Shown: positions 29,413 through 38,349 of the stretch, piece after piece | Numbering within the stretch: the first letter of the stretch is position 1 | How the letters are laid out: each line of letters begins with the position of its first letter | Origin: Alicyclobacillus suci | GTDB taxonomy: Bacteria; Bacillota; Bacilli; Alicyclobacillales; Alicyclobacillaceae | DNA: 64,000 nucleotides | Assembly: GCF_017329615.1 (NCBI RefSeq) | Contig: NZ_JAFMTW010000010.1 | Location: 1-64,000, forward strand | Direction: 5' to 3' | Translations under genes and position numbers: made by a program | The notes under the pieces: model-generated | What the model was told of the DNA's origin: nothing | What the model saw: only the letters and a program-made list of their open reading frames with translations | The model's database searches: none

Positions 29413-30814
29413 GACTGTCCCCGCCTTCCGGTGATGTAGCTGATTTCTTTCTGGCCTTCCACGCCCGAACGTAATTTGGTTTGGTCACCTGCGGCACCCG
29501 GCCGATGACAAATGCATCGTCCCCGGCGTCTTCCGTCACCGATGTTCCCGCCACGATATAAGCTCCTTCGCCAATCGTCACCGGTGCGATGAGATTGACG
29601 TTGGAGCCGACAAAACTATTGTCACCAACAACCGTCTTGTGCTTCTTTTCCCCGTCGTAATTGACGGTAATCACACCGCATCCCACGTTGACGTTGGCAC
29701 CAATTTCGGCGTCGCCCACATAGGTGAGGTGGCTGACTTTCGTATCGTTTCCAATTCGACTGTTCTTGATCTCGACGAAATCTCCAACTTTGACGCGCTC
29801 ACCGACATCACTGCCCGGCCGCAGGTACGCAAACGGGCCCACTTGTGTCCCCGCACCAATTCGGCTGTCGACCGCAACCGAATATTGTACCACCGCGTGC
29901 TCGCCCACGACGACGTCGGTCAGCCGGGTGTTTGGCCCAATTTCCGAAAATGCCCCGATGACTGTCTGTCCTTTCAAGATGGTGCCTGGTAGCAACGTAA
30001 CATCCTGTGCAAGTTGCACCGTGGCATCAATATACGTGCTGTCCGGGTCGACCATTGTCACACCGGCACGGAGCCATCCTTCAATAATGCGGCGGCGGCA
30101 GAGCCGCTCCACATTGGCCAATTGCAAGCGGTCGTTGACGCTCGCGATTTCGTCGACATCGCGAACGGCGACTGGTATCGCCGGCTGCCCATCTTTGCGC
30201 AAAATCGCCAGCGTATCCGTCAAATAGTACTCACGCTGCGCGTTGTCCGGGCGCAACTGCGCCACCGAGCGCCGCAGTGCGTCAGCAGCATACGCGTAAA
30301 TACCGGTATTAATCACGTGATGCTGCCGCTCATCCGGTGTCGCATCCTTTTCTTCCACAATTTTCGAAACAAATCCGGCCTCGTCCAGGAACACGCGACC
30401 AAGTCCCGTCGGGTCCGCCACGTCTGCCGTAAGTACGCTGACAGCCGCCTGTGCTTCCTCGCGGACCGTGAACAGCTGCTCCAAGGTCTCACTTTGAATC
30501 AGCGGTGCATCGCCGTAAAGCACGACGACCGACTCCGCATCCTCGCGCACATGCGGCAACGCCGCCTGTACCGCGTGGCCCGTGCCGAGCTGTTCCTCCT
30601 GGATTGCGATGTCCGCGCGGCCCGCAACCGCTTCCATGACCTTCTCCCGATGTTGTCCAACCACGACAATTACCTGATCTAGACCGGTTTTTTCAAGTGT
30701 ATCTAAAATATGCAGAATCATCGGTTTCCCACAAACTTCATGCAAGACCTTGTGCTTCTGCGACTTCATCCGACTTCCATGTCCAGCCGCAAGCACAATG
30801 GCACTTCTCGTCAT
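29402..30814 (-). CDS. glmU: Bifunctional GlcNAc-1-P uridyltransferase / GlcN-1-P acetyltransferase
   Basis: Makes UDP-GlcNAc, the start of peptidoglycan synthesis. The 470-aa product has the nucleotidyltransferase half with [18 protein letters not shown] (about 7-24) and a left-handed beta-helix half with repeated hexapeptides (for example [33 protein letters not shown]). The ATG at 30814 follows GGAGGAG by 5 nt; a longer frame upstream has no similarity. It has its own promoter candidate after the spoVG terminator. Confidence 0.97.
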   Translation of the reverse strand: MTRSAIVLAAGHGSRMKSQKHKVLHEVCGKPMILHILDTLEKTGLDQVIVVVGQHREKVMEAVAGRADIAIQEEQLGTGHAVQAALPHVREDAESVVVLYGDAPLIQSETLEQLFTVREEAQAAVSVLTADVADPTGLGRVFLDEAGFVSKIVEEKDATPDERQHHVINTGIYAYAADALRRSVAQLRPDNAQREYYLTDTLAILRKDGQPAIPVAVRDVDEIASVNDRLQLANVERLCRRRIIEGWLRAGVTMVDPDSTYIDATVQLAQDVTLLPGTILKGQTVIGAFSEIGPNTRLTDVVVGEHAVVQYSVAVDSRIGAGTQVGPFAYLRPGSDVGERVKVGDFVEIKNSRIGNDTKVSHLTYVGDAEIGANVNVGCGVITVNYDGEKKHKTVVGDNSFVGSNVNLIAPVTIGEGAYIVAGTSVTEDAGDDAFVIGRVPQVTKPNYVRAWKARKKSATSPEGGDSRGH

Positions 30815-30965
30815 GCTATCTCCTCCGTGACGTGACAGGTCATCCAAGCGATTCTCCCCAGCTCGCACACCACCCGCAGAACATCTTCGACAGGCCGCGC
30901 GAAGCAAGGTCTTTCGCCGCAGATTCCCTCAGCCATCCGGTATCATTCGACAATCGTCGCCCCTC

Positions 30966-30995
30966 AGTGTACCCGATGGACAAAGACGATTTCAA
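30966..30995 (-). promoter_or_regulatory. Candidate sigma-A promoter for glmU-prs
   Basis: On the minus strand TTGAAA (30990-30995) and TACACT (30966-30971) are 18 bp apart, about 150 nt before glmU and after the spoVG terminator. The intergenic stretch 30815-31087 otherwise shows no gene. Confidence 0.45.
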
Positions 30996-31087
30996 TTTTA
31001 CACGTCTCGACGAAATGGGTCACGTAATCTCACGTGATAGACTTGAATTGGACACAATTCTGGTGTAATCGCCCAGTCCTCGTTCGC

Positions 31088-31116
31088 ACAAAAAACCCTG
31101 ACGATTCGCCAGGGTT
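31088..31116 (-). terminator. Terminator after spoVG
   Basis: On the minus strand AACCCTG and CAGGGTT form the stem with a 9-nt loop and run into TTTTTTG. It lies 15 nt after the spoVG stop. Confidence 0.85.
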
Positions 31117-31130
31117 CACTGGTTATTCGA

Positions 31131-31436
31131 TTAAGCCGTGGGCTCTTCAACAATCGATTCCTCGTCTTCTTCCCCCGGTAGATCCCCGACGCGATAATAA
31201 GCTTGGAGAACCGCTTCCTGTATTTTTTGTCGCGTCGTCGAAGAGATGGGGTGAGCAATATCGCGGAACTCACCATCGGGTGTCTTTTTACTAGGCATCG
31301 CGACAAACATACCGTTGTTTCCGTCGATGATGCGGATGTCGTGAACGACAAACTCGCTGTCAATCGTAATGGACGCAATCGCCTTCATTCGACCGTCCGT
31401 ACTTACCCTGCGCAGCCGTACATCCGTAATTTGCAC
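31131..31436 (-). CDS. spoVG: SpoVG regulatory protein
   Basis: A small nucleic-acid-binding regulator that affects asymmetric septation and, in other Firmicutes, virulence and capsule genes. The 101-aa product starts [11 protein letters not shown] and contains the strongly conserved [20 protein letters not shown] and FRDIAHPI. The C terminus is acidic ([12 protein letters not shown]). Start is GTG. A sigma-H promoter at 31487-31515 matches known control in Bacillus. Confidence 0.97.
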   Translation of the reverse strand: MQITDVRLRRVSTDGRMKAIASITIDSEFVVHDIRIIDGNNGMFVAMPSKKTPDGEFRDIAHPISSTTRQKIQEAVLQAYYRVGDLPGEEDEESIVEEPTA

Positions 31437-31486
31437 CCTTCATTCACCACCCTATCATACCCATTGGGCGATTCTCCCTCTTGACA

Positions 31487-31515
31487 CAATTCAACATTCC
31501 CAGATAATCTCCTGC
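31487..31515 (-). promoter_or_regulatory. spoVG sigma-H promoter
   Basis: On the minus strand GCAGGAGAT (31507-31515) and GTTGAATTG (31487-31495) are 11 bp apart, fitting sigma-H (RnAGGAwWW, RnnGAATww). An A/T-rich run at about 31529-31540, of the kind AbrB binds, lies upstream. Confidence 0.75.
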
Positions 31516-31618
31516 ACACAAGTCACAATTTTTTAAACTGTCCCTAACCGTGTCGAATCAAGGGGATAAATGGCGGATAATGAAAGGAGCGTCACTGCGC
31601 AAACGTCGGCCACGTCCG

Positions 31619-31650
31619 AAAAACAAGCCGTCGACCCAGCGGCCGACGGC
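31619..31650 (-). terminator. Terminator after ridA
   Basis: On the minus strand GCCGTCG and CGACGGC form a 7-bp stem followed by TTGTTTTT. The stretch between it and the spoVG promoter (31516-31618) shows no gene. Confidence 0.7.
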
Positions 31651-31663
31651 GCGAAAAAGCTAG

Positions 31664-32044
31664 TTATCCTTTATAGACAACGAGTTCAATTTCAACTTGG
31701 GCGCCACGTGGGAGCGCCGCAACCTGCACAGTAGATCTCGCCGGTTTATGTTCACCAAAGAACGTCTCACACGCGCGGTTGACGACCGCAAAATCCGCCA
31801 AGTCCGTCATAAAGATAGTCGCCTTGACGACCTGGTTGCGCGCAGCCGATGCCGCAGCCAACACTGCGTCGAGGTTGGCGAATACCTGATTCACCTGTGC
31901 CTCAATACCACCGTCGACCATTTCCCCAGCAGGTGTCAAAGGAATTTGCCCAGACGTATACAGAAACGGTCCGACCTCGACCGCCTGCGAATATGGCCCA
32001 ATGGCCGCTGGCGCTTTGTCCGTTTGAATCATGTTCATCGTCAT
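31664..32044 (-). CDS. ridA: RidA family reactive-imine deaminase (YabJ)
   Basis: Hydrolyses enamine/imine intermediates released by PLP enzymes. The 126-aa product has the family core AIGPYSQAVEVGPFLYTSGQIPL, the arginine in KPARSTVQVAALPRGAQVEIE, and the trimer-forming beta strands. Several ATGs cluster at the start next to AAAGGGAG; the one at 32044 has the best spacing of the first two, but 32038 is possible. It overlaps purR, the conserved purR-yabJ operon. Confidence 0.94.
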   Translation of the reverse strand: MTMNMIQTDKAPAAIGPYSQAVEVGPFLYTSGQIPLTPAGEMVDGGIEAQVNQVFANLDAVLAAASAARNQVVKATIFMTDLADFAVVNRACETFFGEHKPARSTVQVAALPRGAQVEIELVVYKG

Positions 32045-32874
32045 CATCTCTCCCTTTGTTCGTTCAGTGCAGCAGGCTCCACATGCACCCGCTGTTCACT
32101 GACTTCATGGACACGCAACAACGCGAAATACTCGCTGACCATTTTCGCAGCTGGTTGCGACGTCGCCATGAAGACAGCGGTCCCGACCACCGTCGCAGAA
32201 AACTCTTTGAGCAAGTCCTCCACCGCCCGCGCCGTAGCACCTGCACGCATAAAATCGTCGACGATGAGCGCTCGGGCGTCCGCAGGAATCGTCCGCTTAC
32301 CTAGGGACATCGTCTGAATGCGCCTGGTTGACCCCGACACATAATGGGTACTAATCGTCGGCCCTTCAGTCACCCGTTGCTCGCGCCGGACAATGGCAAT
32401 CGGCACGTTTAAATGACGCGCCGTCGAGGTCGCAAGCGTAATGCCTTTCGTCTCGACCGTAACCACGACGTTAATCCCGCGATTGGCAAACTGCATACTA
32501 ACCAACCGCCCCACCGTGTCGAGCACATCTGGATCTCCCAGCACATCCGACAAATAGACAAAATCCCCCGGCAGCACGCGGTCCGGTTGGGACAGTTTCT
32601 TTGCCAGCCCCTCGAGGAACGCCTGCGACTCGGCCGACGGCATGCCGGAGTGAAAACGAACGCCCCCTTGCGCACCGACGCTCGTCTCCACTGTACCACG
32701 TTCAGCCTCCGTCAAGGTCTTTCGGATGACAGCAACGTCCTCGCTCAAGGACGATTTTGCAATCCCCCAAGCCTCCGATAATTGCGCAAGTGACAGCGCC
32801 TGCCTCGGTCGCTCCACAAGCAATTGAGTTAATCGGATTAAACGCTCGGAACGTTGCACACCCTTGCCCTCCAT
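32044..32874 (-). CDS. purR: Purine operon repressor PurR
   Basis: Binds PurBox DNA and represses purine genes until PRPP displaces it. The 276-aa product has an N-terminal winged helix (about 1-75, ALSLAQLSEAWGIAKSSLSEDV) and a C-terminal PRTase-like domain with the PRPP loop ALIVDDFMRAGATA. It is the Gram-positive PurR, unrelated to the E. coli LacI-type one. It lies between ispE and ridA as in Bacillus. Confidence 0.96.
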   Translation of the reverse strand: MEGKGVQRSERLIRLTQLLVERPRQALSLAQLSEAWGIAKSSLSEDVAVIRKTLTEAERGTVETSVGAQGGVRFHSGMPSAESQAFLEGLAKKLSQPDRVLPGDFVYLSDVLGDPDVLDTVGRLVSMQFANRGINVVVTVETKGITLATSTARHLNVPIAIVRREQRVTEGPTISTHYVSGSTRRIQTMSLGKRTIPADARALIVDDFMRAGATARAVEDLLKEFSATVVGTAVFMATSQPAAKMVSEYFALLRVHEVSEQRVHVEPAALNEQRER

Positions 32875-32941
32875 CTTCGTACATCTCTCATGCTAGCCAC
32901 ATTTTCTGTGCGATACAAGCTCAATTCGTCTTCCGCCACCA

Positions 32942-33832
32942 TCACTCTGGCCTTGACTGCAAATTCGCCAGCGATGAAACCGTGCCGACAAACTGCGAAA
33001 AATAGACGTCGCGCATAATCCCCCGCAGGGCATTGTACATCCGATTCGCCTGTTGAATCGTCGGCGCCAACAAGAAGAGGGTCGGCCCGCTTCCAGACAT
33101 ATGAACCGGGTGGCGCGTAACCATCTCAACCTTCTCCGACAGTTGCTGGACTTCCGGATACATGGCGAACGTCACCGACTGCAGCCGATTGTCGACGAGC
33201 CCCGGAATCACATCGACTTGCTCCTCAAGCAGCGCCTGCACCATGCGCGTACTGAGTGGCTGGTTCGTGAAGTCAGCGGGATTAAGCCCTTGATAAATAT
33301 CCGCAGTCGACACAAAGACGCGCGGATGTATCAAAAGCACATACATGTGACAACGGTGGTCTATGCGGGTCAATTGCTCGCCCCTGCCACGCGCAATCGC
33401 CGTGCCCCCGTACACACAGAATGGGACGTCCGACCCTATCTTCGCGCCCATTTCCGCTAATTCATCCAGTGTCAGCCCCGTGTTGAATAACCGGTTCATC
33501 CCGCGCAGCGTCGCAGCTGCATCACTCGATCCGCCCGCCAAACCAGCCGCCACTGGGATGTTTTTCTCCAAATTAATGTGCACGCCCGACACAATTCCGG
33601 TCTCTTGCAAAAACACCTGTGCAGCTTGAACAGCCAGGTTCCGGTCGTCAGTCGGCACGTACGTCGCGTTACTTTCTAGTACAATGGTTGGCGCCGACTG
33701 GCGCTCAAGCCACACCAAATCGGACAAATCGATGCTCTGCATCACCATGTCCACTTCATGATAACCGTCAGGACGCCGCGCAAGCACATCCAGCGTCAGA
33801 TTCACTTTTGCGTATGCCCGTTCTAACAGCAA
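32942..33832 (-). CDS. ispE: 4-diphosphocytidyl-2-C-methyl-D-erythritol kinase
   Basis: A GHMP kinase of the MEP isoprenoid pathway. The 296-aa product has AYAKVNLTLDVLARRPDGYHE, the ATP motif PVAAGLAGGSSDAAA, and MSGSGPTLFLL near the C terminus. TTG at 33832 is preferred as the start because GAGGTGG lies 5 nt before it; the GTG three codons upstream lies in that site. That ribosome site is inside a 14-bp hairpin (33837-33871), so translation may be controlled. Confidence 0.95.
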   Translation of the reverse strand: MLLERAYAKVNLTLDVLARRPDGYHEVDMVMQSIDLSDLVWLERQSAPTIVLESNATYVPTDDRNLAVQAAQVFLQETGIVSGVHINLEKNIPVAAGLAGGSSDAAATLRGMNRLFNTGLTLDELAEMGAKIGSDVPFCVYGGTAIARGRGEQLTRIDHRCHMYVLLIHPRVFVSTADIYQGLNPADFTNQPLSTRMVQALLEEQVDVIPGLVDNRLQSVTFAMYPEVQQLSEKVEMVTRHPVHMSGSGPTLFLLAPTIQQANRMYNALRGIMRDVYFSQFVGTVSSLANLQSRPE

Positions 33833-33836
33833 AATT

Positions 33837-33871
33837 CCCACCTCGACATGGACTAAGCATGCCGAGGTGGG
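33837..33871 (-). promoter_or_regulatory. 14-bp hairpin burying the ispE ribosome-binding site
   Basis: In the minus-strand RNA, CCCACCUCGGCAUG pairs with CAUGUCGAGGUGGG (14 bp with one G-U) around a 7-nt loop. The 3' arm contains the ispE Shine-Dalgarno GAGGUGG. AAUUUUG follows, so the same element could also be read as a terminator for cphA. Confidence 0.7.
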
Positions 33872-33916
33872 AAGACAAAGTCAAGTCATTAGACGGAAAA
33901 TTTGGCGGCCGTACGG

Positions 33917-36574
33917 CTACAACATCGCGTACGAGGCCCGCTTGGGCGCCAAAGCGATGTCGGTCACGCGCCTGCCGCCGCGTTCCAGCAACAAACGTTC
34001 AAGCGGCTCCGCCGACTCGTAAAACAGACACGCGATGTCTCCTTGCGAAAGCGTCTCTAACGCGTACACCAAGGCGTCCGTCTCCGAAAGAATCGTCCGG
34101 ACCGATTTTTGCGGTACCACTTGGCGCAACGTCTGTACCATGATATGGGCCACTTCGCCGTCTCGACGCCCTCGCTTGTCTGCATCTTCTTTGACAATAA
34201 ACGCGTCGAACATCGGAGCAAGTGCCTGCGCTGACTCGATAATCACCGAATCTGCCCGGTCCCCAGGCACCCCCACGATGCCGTACAACTGCCGATGTGG
34301 CAGTTGATTCACCCACTCGCCAATGCCCCGAAATCCGGCCGCATTGTGCGCATAGTCCAAAATCACGTGGAAACCACCAGGCATCTGATAAATCATACAG
34401 CGCCCACGATTCGCTTCAGGTTGAAACCGCTGCAACGTCAACGTCACGGAGCGGCGCGACAGCCCTATTGCGCGCAGCGCTGCCGCCGCCAATAACGCAT
34501 TCTCGACGTGAAAACCAATCGTCCCCCGCATTGTGATGGGGATATCGGCAACGGCTATCAGTCGGCGCTTCATCGCGCCATTCGCCTCCACAATATAGCC
34601 GCCCTCGACATAAAGTGCCGTCCCGCCTGTGGCTAAATGACGCCCAACCACCGGGTTGTCCGAACGGGAGGATATGAGAACCAGGTTCGATTGTAGACGC
34701 GACATCAAGGCGACTAGGTGTTCGTTGTCAGCATTAAGCACAACGGTTCCCTCGGGATGCACACACTCTGCAACCAATGACTTCACATGCACTAAATCCT
34801 CAATCGTGTCGATGTTATCCTGACCAATGTGATCTAACGAAATATTTGTCATCACCGCGACGTCGGCCTTGTCGTACGCCAGACCGCCGCGCATAATTCC
34901 CCCACGCGCCGTCTCTAACACAGCGACCTCGACGTCCGGGTTAGACAAAATGAGTTGCGCACTGCGCGGCCCAGTCGTGTCCCCACGTTGAATCAACTCA
35001 TCGTTGAGATAAACGCCGCCGGTGGTCGTGTACCCGACGGCTTTCCCCTCCTGCTGCATCCCGTACGCGATGAGTCGCGTCGTCGTCGTTTTTCCATTTG
35101 TACCGGTCACCGAAATAATCGGGATTCTGCCATTGTGTCCATGCGGGTACAACGATTCAACGATGTAATCCGCCACGTCAATCGACATCCCGTGGGACGG
35201 ATGTTGATGCATCCGAATCCCTGGCGCTGCATTCACCTCGATGACCGCACAATTGTCTGGAGTCGCTGGCTCGTTCAATTCCTTTACGACCATATCGACG
35301 CCACAGACGTCGAGTCCAATCAAACGCGCACTGCGCTCCGCTAACCGCTTATAGCTGGGGTGAATTTGCCGCGTGATATCAGTTGCCTCTCCACCCGTGG
35401 ACAGATTGGCACTTTCTCGCAACAAGACGCGCTGGCCAGCCTCTGGAACGGTCGTGAGCGCAATCCCTGCCTTCTCCAAGGTCGCCTCAACGACGTCGTC
35501 CACGTGCAATTTGGTCAACGGTAGCTCATGTCCGTCACCGCGGCGCGGATCTTCGTTCGCCAAGTCAATCAACTCCGCGACGGTGTGTACCCCATCGCCC
35601 ACAACATGTGCGGGATGACGCTGCGACACGGCTACACAGGACCCTGCGACCACGAGCAGCCGAACATTTTCACCAGGGACATACGATTCGACAAGTACCT
35701 CATCGGCATACATCCGCGCGATCTCGTACGCTTCAGCTGCCTCCGCTTCCGCAGAGATGTTGAGGCTCACCCCTTGCCCCTGTCGCCCATCGAATGGCTT
35801 GACGACGACAGATTTCCCCAGCTCTCGAAACAACTGCAAAGCGTCCTCTAATGATTCCGCCACCCCCCCGTAGGGCACCGGAATTCCGCCTTCCCGGAGA
35901 ATTTCCTTGGTCAGCTGTTTGTTCGATGCAATGTCCACAGCTACGCAAGAAGTCTGGTCGGTAATGGTCGCCGATATGCGCTTTTTATGTACGCCATACC
36001 CGAGTTCCAGAAGACTTCCATCGCCAATTCGGCGTACGGGAATCTGCCGCCTCCTGCACGCATCGACAATTGCTTGCGTACTGGGTCCCAATTGCGTTTC
36101 GGCCACAATTCGCTTGGCCTGCGAAACTGCTGCCTGCACCCGCTCGTCCAAACCGTCGCGTCGCCCTTGAGTCAAACGGACGACGATTTCTAACGCCTCA
36201 TGAAGCAGATACTTTTGTGCGGCAAACGACTTACACTCCATCACGATGTCATAGATACCTGGGCCATCGGCATATACAGTCTTGCCATAGTGGACATCTA
36301 AGTCAGCTAACGTCGCCAACTCAATCGTCACATGCTCGACAATGTGCCCAAAGTACGTTCCGCCGTGGAGTCGTTCGACAAAGCCGCCAGGCTCCCCTTT
36401 AGCACAATGATGCTCACAAAGCCCCGGCAACAGTTCCAGAAGCGATTCGGTGAAACCGGGGAAATCAAAACTTTCTTTTTCCGTATAGGATTCCAAATGA
36501 ACACGTGCAACCAAAATTGGTTTGTACAAGTAAACGTTCGGGCCGGCAATATGGCGAACCGATACGATGTTCAT
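33917..36574 (-). CDS. cphA: Cyanophycin synthetase
   Basis: Builds multi-L-arginyl-poly-L-aspartate without a ribosome. The 885-aa product has the usual layout: an N-terminal domain (about 1-160), an ATP-grasp domain (about 165-480) with VVKPFDGRQGQGVS and EVNAAPGIRMHQHPSHG, and a Mur-ligase-like domain with SVTGTNGKTTTTRLIAYG (about 490) and NISLDHIG. The ATG overlaps the cphB stop (ATGA) and follows AAGGAG. The length is typical of CphA. In Bacillus no cyanophycin genes lie here; their place between sspF and ispE suggests gain in this lineage. Confidence 0.95.
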   Translation of the reverse strand: MNIVSVRHIAGPNVYLYKPILVARVHLESYTEKESFDFPGFTESLLELLPGLCEHHCAKGEPGGFVERLHGGTYFGHIVEHVTIELATLADLDVHYGKTVYADGPGIYDIVMECKSFAAQKYLLHEALEIVVRLTQGRRDGLDERVQAAVSQAKRIVAETQLGPSTQAIVDACRRRQIPVRRIGDGSLLELGYGVHKKRISATITDQTSCVAVDIASNKQLTKEILREGGIPVPYGGVAESLEDALQLFRELGKSVVVKPFDGRQGQGVSLNISAEAEAAEAYEIARMYADEVLVESYVPGENVRLLVVAGSCVAVSQRHPAHVVGDGVHTVAELIDLANEDPRRGDGHELPLTKLHVDDVVEATLEKAGIALTTVPEAGQRVLLRESANLSTGGEATDITRQIHPSYKRLAERSARLIGLDVCGVDMVVKELNEPATPDNCAVIEVNAAPGIRMHQHPSHGMSIDVADYIVESLYPHGHNGRIPIISVTGTNGKTTTTRLIAYGMQQEGKAVGYTTTGGVYLNDELIQRGDTTGPRSAQLILSNPDVEVAVLETARGGIMRGGLAYDKADVAVMTNISLDHIGQDNIDTIEDLVHVKSLVAECVHPEGTVVLNADNEHLVALMSRLQSNLVLISSRSDNPVVGRHLATGGTALYVEGGYIVEANGAMKRRLIAVADIPITMRGTIGFHVENALLAAAALRAIGLSRRSVTLTLQRFQPEANRGRCMIYQMPGGFHVILDYAHNAAGFRGIGEWVNQLPHRQLYGIVGVPGDRADSVIIESAQALAPMFDAFIVKEDADKRGRRDGEVAHIMVQTLRQVVPQKSVRTILSETDALVYALETLSQGDIACLFYESAEPLERLLLERGGRRVTDIALAPKRASYAML

Positions 36575-37413
36575 GAGGACAGCTCCTTGTTGTGTTTACG
36601 GACCCAATCTTGAAAGTCCGGAATCGGTTTTCGCTCTCTCAACTCAAAACCGCACCCCTCGGGTAGCGTGTGCAATTTCACGTCACAAAGGGCAAGCGAT
36701 TCATCCCTGCTGACGCTATCGAGATTGGAGTAAGTCACACTCCCTGCATCGACAATGCTGACAGCGCCTTCGCCAATGACCTCAAGAACATGGTTTTGAA
36801 CAATGACCGCGGTGTTCTCATCAATACCAAGACCCAGATGATGTGGATACTGGGCCACTGCCGACAAAAGTCGTCCAAGTCGACCGCGTTGAGCGAAATG
36901 TTGGTCTATCACGACGCCGTCGAGAAACTCCATACCTGGTGCCATATCGACAATACTAACCCGCGGATTCGTCTCTGCCTCACCTTCGACAATCATGGTG
37001 CTCGACATCATCGAAGCGCCGGCGCTCGTACCACCCAATGTCACGCCGCGATGAGCCGCTTCATGCAAGGCTGCATCGACGCGCGTTCCGCCGAGCAATT
37101 TGGTGATGCGCAACTGATCTCCGCCAGTGAAGTAAATGCAGGACGCGTTTTCAATCATCTTGACCGCACTATCCAAATTAGCCGCATCTCGTTTGGAGAC
37201 GTCAAACGTGCGAACATCGCCGACGCCGATGCGCTCAAACACTTCGATATATTCCGCGCCAACTTCAACCGGCAACTCTGTAGCCACAGTAATGACGAGC
37301 ACACGGGCATTTTTTCCGCCACCTAGCTCCACAAAGCGCCGTAGGATTCTGCATTCGCCCTTCTTGTCTTCAGCCCCGCCCACAATGACTAAGGGGCCAA
37401 TTTGGCCTGCCAA
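36571..37413 (-). CDS. cphB: Cyanophycinase
   Basis: A serine exopeptidase of the peptidase S51 family that cuts cyanophycin into beta-Asp-Arg dipeptides. The 280-aa product starts GQIGPLVIVGGAEDK, has the nucleophile in GGTSAGAS and FTGGDQLRI before it, and the histidine region DQHFAQRGRLGRL. TTG at 37413 is preferred: GGGAGG lies 8 nt before it and inside the longer frame. It is coupled to cphA, so polymer synthesis and breakdown are co-expressed. Confidence 0.93.
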   Translation of the reverse strand: MAGQIGPLVIVGGAEDKKGECRILRRFVELGGGKNARVLVITVATELPVEVGAEYIEVFERIGVGDVRTFDVSKRDAANLDSAVKMIENASCIYFTGGDQLRITKLLGGTRVDAALHEAAHRGVTLGGTSAGASMMSSTMIVEGEAETNPRVSIVDMAPGMEFLDGVVIDQHFAQRGRLGRLLSAVAQYPHHLGLGIDENTAVIVQNHVLEVIGEGAVSIVDAGSVTYSNLDSVSRDESLALCDVKLHTLPEGCGFELRERKPIPDFQDWVRKHNKELSS

Positions 37414-37521
37414 GTGGTTCCCTCCCTGACTCCACGCATTCACGTCTAGAGTAAAAAATACACGGCTATGATTTCCCAGAACGCGTCTGTCTATGCGGTC
37501 GGCTTCATATTTTTGGTTCGA

Positions 37522-37541
37522 TTGAACCTCGGTTGAACCTC
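37522..37541. repeat. Tandem 9-bp repeats upstream of cphB
   Basis: TTGAACCTC occurs at 37522-37530 and 37533-37541, an 11-bp period of one helical turn, about 110 nt before cphB. It could be an operator for the cphBA transcript. The rest of 37414-37610 shows no gene. Confidence 0.45.
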
Positions 37542-37581
37542 ATTCAGGAGCCTCATACGAACTTCCTATATCCACTACAGG

Positions 37582-37605
37582 CAGGCTGAGGATATCCTCA
37601 GCCTG
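37582..37605 (-). terminator. 24-bp perfect palindrome after sspF
   Basis: A 24-bp perfect palindrome (CAGGCTGAGGAT and its complement) begins 5 nt after the sspF stop. It forms a strong hairpin without a T-tract, so it may protect the message end or terminate by another route. Confidence 0.55.
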
Positions 37606-37610
37606 TGCCG

Positions 37611-37796
37611 TCATCCTGTTGTGTGGTTGGATTTCGCCATAGCTTGTTCAGCAATTTCCAAGGCACGTTTCACCATGTTCCCTGCATCGCGCGCTCGAAT
37701 GCCACCCCAGCCCTCTTGTGCGACTGTGTCATAGAATCCAAGGTCTTTTGCAAGTTCCACTTTGAACGCCTCTGACATTGTCCTGCGTCTCGCCAT
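37611..37796 (-). CDS. sspF: Alpha/beta-type small acid-soluble spore protein SspF
   Basis: A 61-aa SASP that coats spore DNA. It starts [20 protein letters not shown] and has [22 protein letters not shown], close to SspF of Bacillus, which lies next to veg and ispE as here. A forespore-type promoter is at 37834-37861. Confidence 0.93.
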   Translation of the reverse strand: MARRRTMSEAFKVELAKDLGFYDTVAQEGWGGIRARDAGNMVKRALEIAEQAMAKSNHTTG

Positions 37797-37833
37797 GCCG
37801 TTCGCCCCCTATCACAGTGATGACGACAAAACG

Positions 37834-37861
37834 TAGCATGCGCGAAGAAATTTTCAAATAC
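37834..37861 (-). promoter_or_regulatory. Probable sigma-G promoter for sspF
   Basis: On the minus strand the -10 box CATGCTA (37834-37840) fits sigma-G. The -35 box GTATT (37857-37861) is a partial match 16 bp upstream. Confidence 0.5.
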
Positions 37862-37948
37862 GCTGTCAAACCTTGTCTAATTGGAATAATTATGTAGAAA
37901 AAACGGACAACGGAGGAAGTAAAGGAGGAAATCGAAGGAAATTTAATC

Positions 37949-37975
37949 ATAAAGAAAGAGGCGTTTCCGCCTCTT
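37949..37975 (-). terminator. Terminator after veg
   Basis: On the minus strand AGAGGCG and CGCCTCT form a 7-bp stem with a 4-nt loop, followed by TTCTTTA. It separates veg from sspF. Confidence 0.75.
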
Positions 37976-38005
37976 CGTCTATCCCATATCCAAGTTCCCG
38001 CTTTG

Positions 38006-38281
38006 TTACTGTTCGACTGCAAACTTCGACGTGTTGCCGTCTTCCGTACAAAGCATGAGCTCTACTGTTTCCGTCAAGACATCCGCATAGCTGTACGAAA
38101 CACGTTCGAACGACCCATCGGGTGGATCTAACTTCACAACAAATACCGATGGATAAGTCTCTTCCAAGACTCCGAAGCGTTCAACTGTCTTTCTTCTGCC
38201 CCCGTTGGCGCGGAGTAGCACGCGTTCGCCGATGAGTCCGTCTAGACTCTTTTTAATTTCGTGGAGCGCATTTTTTGCCAA
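38006..38281 (-). CDS. veg: Veg protein
   Basis: A 91-aa protein with the family core [29 protein letters not shown] and [18 protein letters not shown]. In B. subtilis Veg stimulates biofilm genes by countering SinR. TTG at 38281 gives the family N terminus MAKN and follows AGAGGTGG. Two strong tandem promoters lie upstream, in line with the famously strong veg promoter. Confidence 0.93.
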   Translation of the reverse strand: MAKNALHEIKKSLDGLIGERVLLRANGGRRKTVERFGVLEETYPSVFVVKLDPPDGSFERVSYSYADVLTETVELMLCTEDGNTSKFAVEQ

Positions 38282-38306
38282 CACACACCACCTCTTTCCG
38301 TGCATC

Positions 38307-38336
38307 AGTATAGCACGAAAAAAGCAGTCCTGTCAA
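38307..38336 (-). promoter_or_regulatory. veg promoter, proximal
   Basis: On the minus strand TTGACA (38331-38336) and TATACT (38307-38312) are 18 bp apart. Transcription would start about 20 nt before the veg TTG. Confidence 0.75.
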
Positions 38337-38349
38337 CACAAGGAGAATA

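Noticed and set aside
30014-30682. Plus-strand open frame of 222 codons
   Set aside because: Lies wholly antisense to glmU, whose protein is clear.
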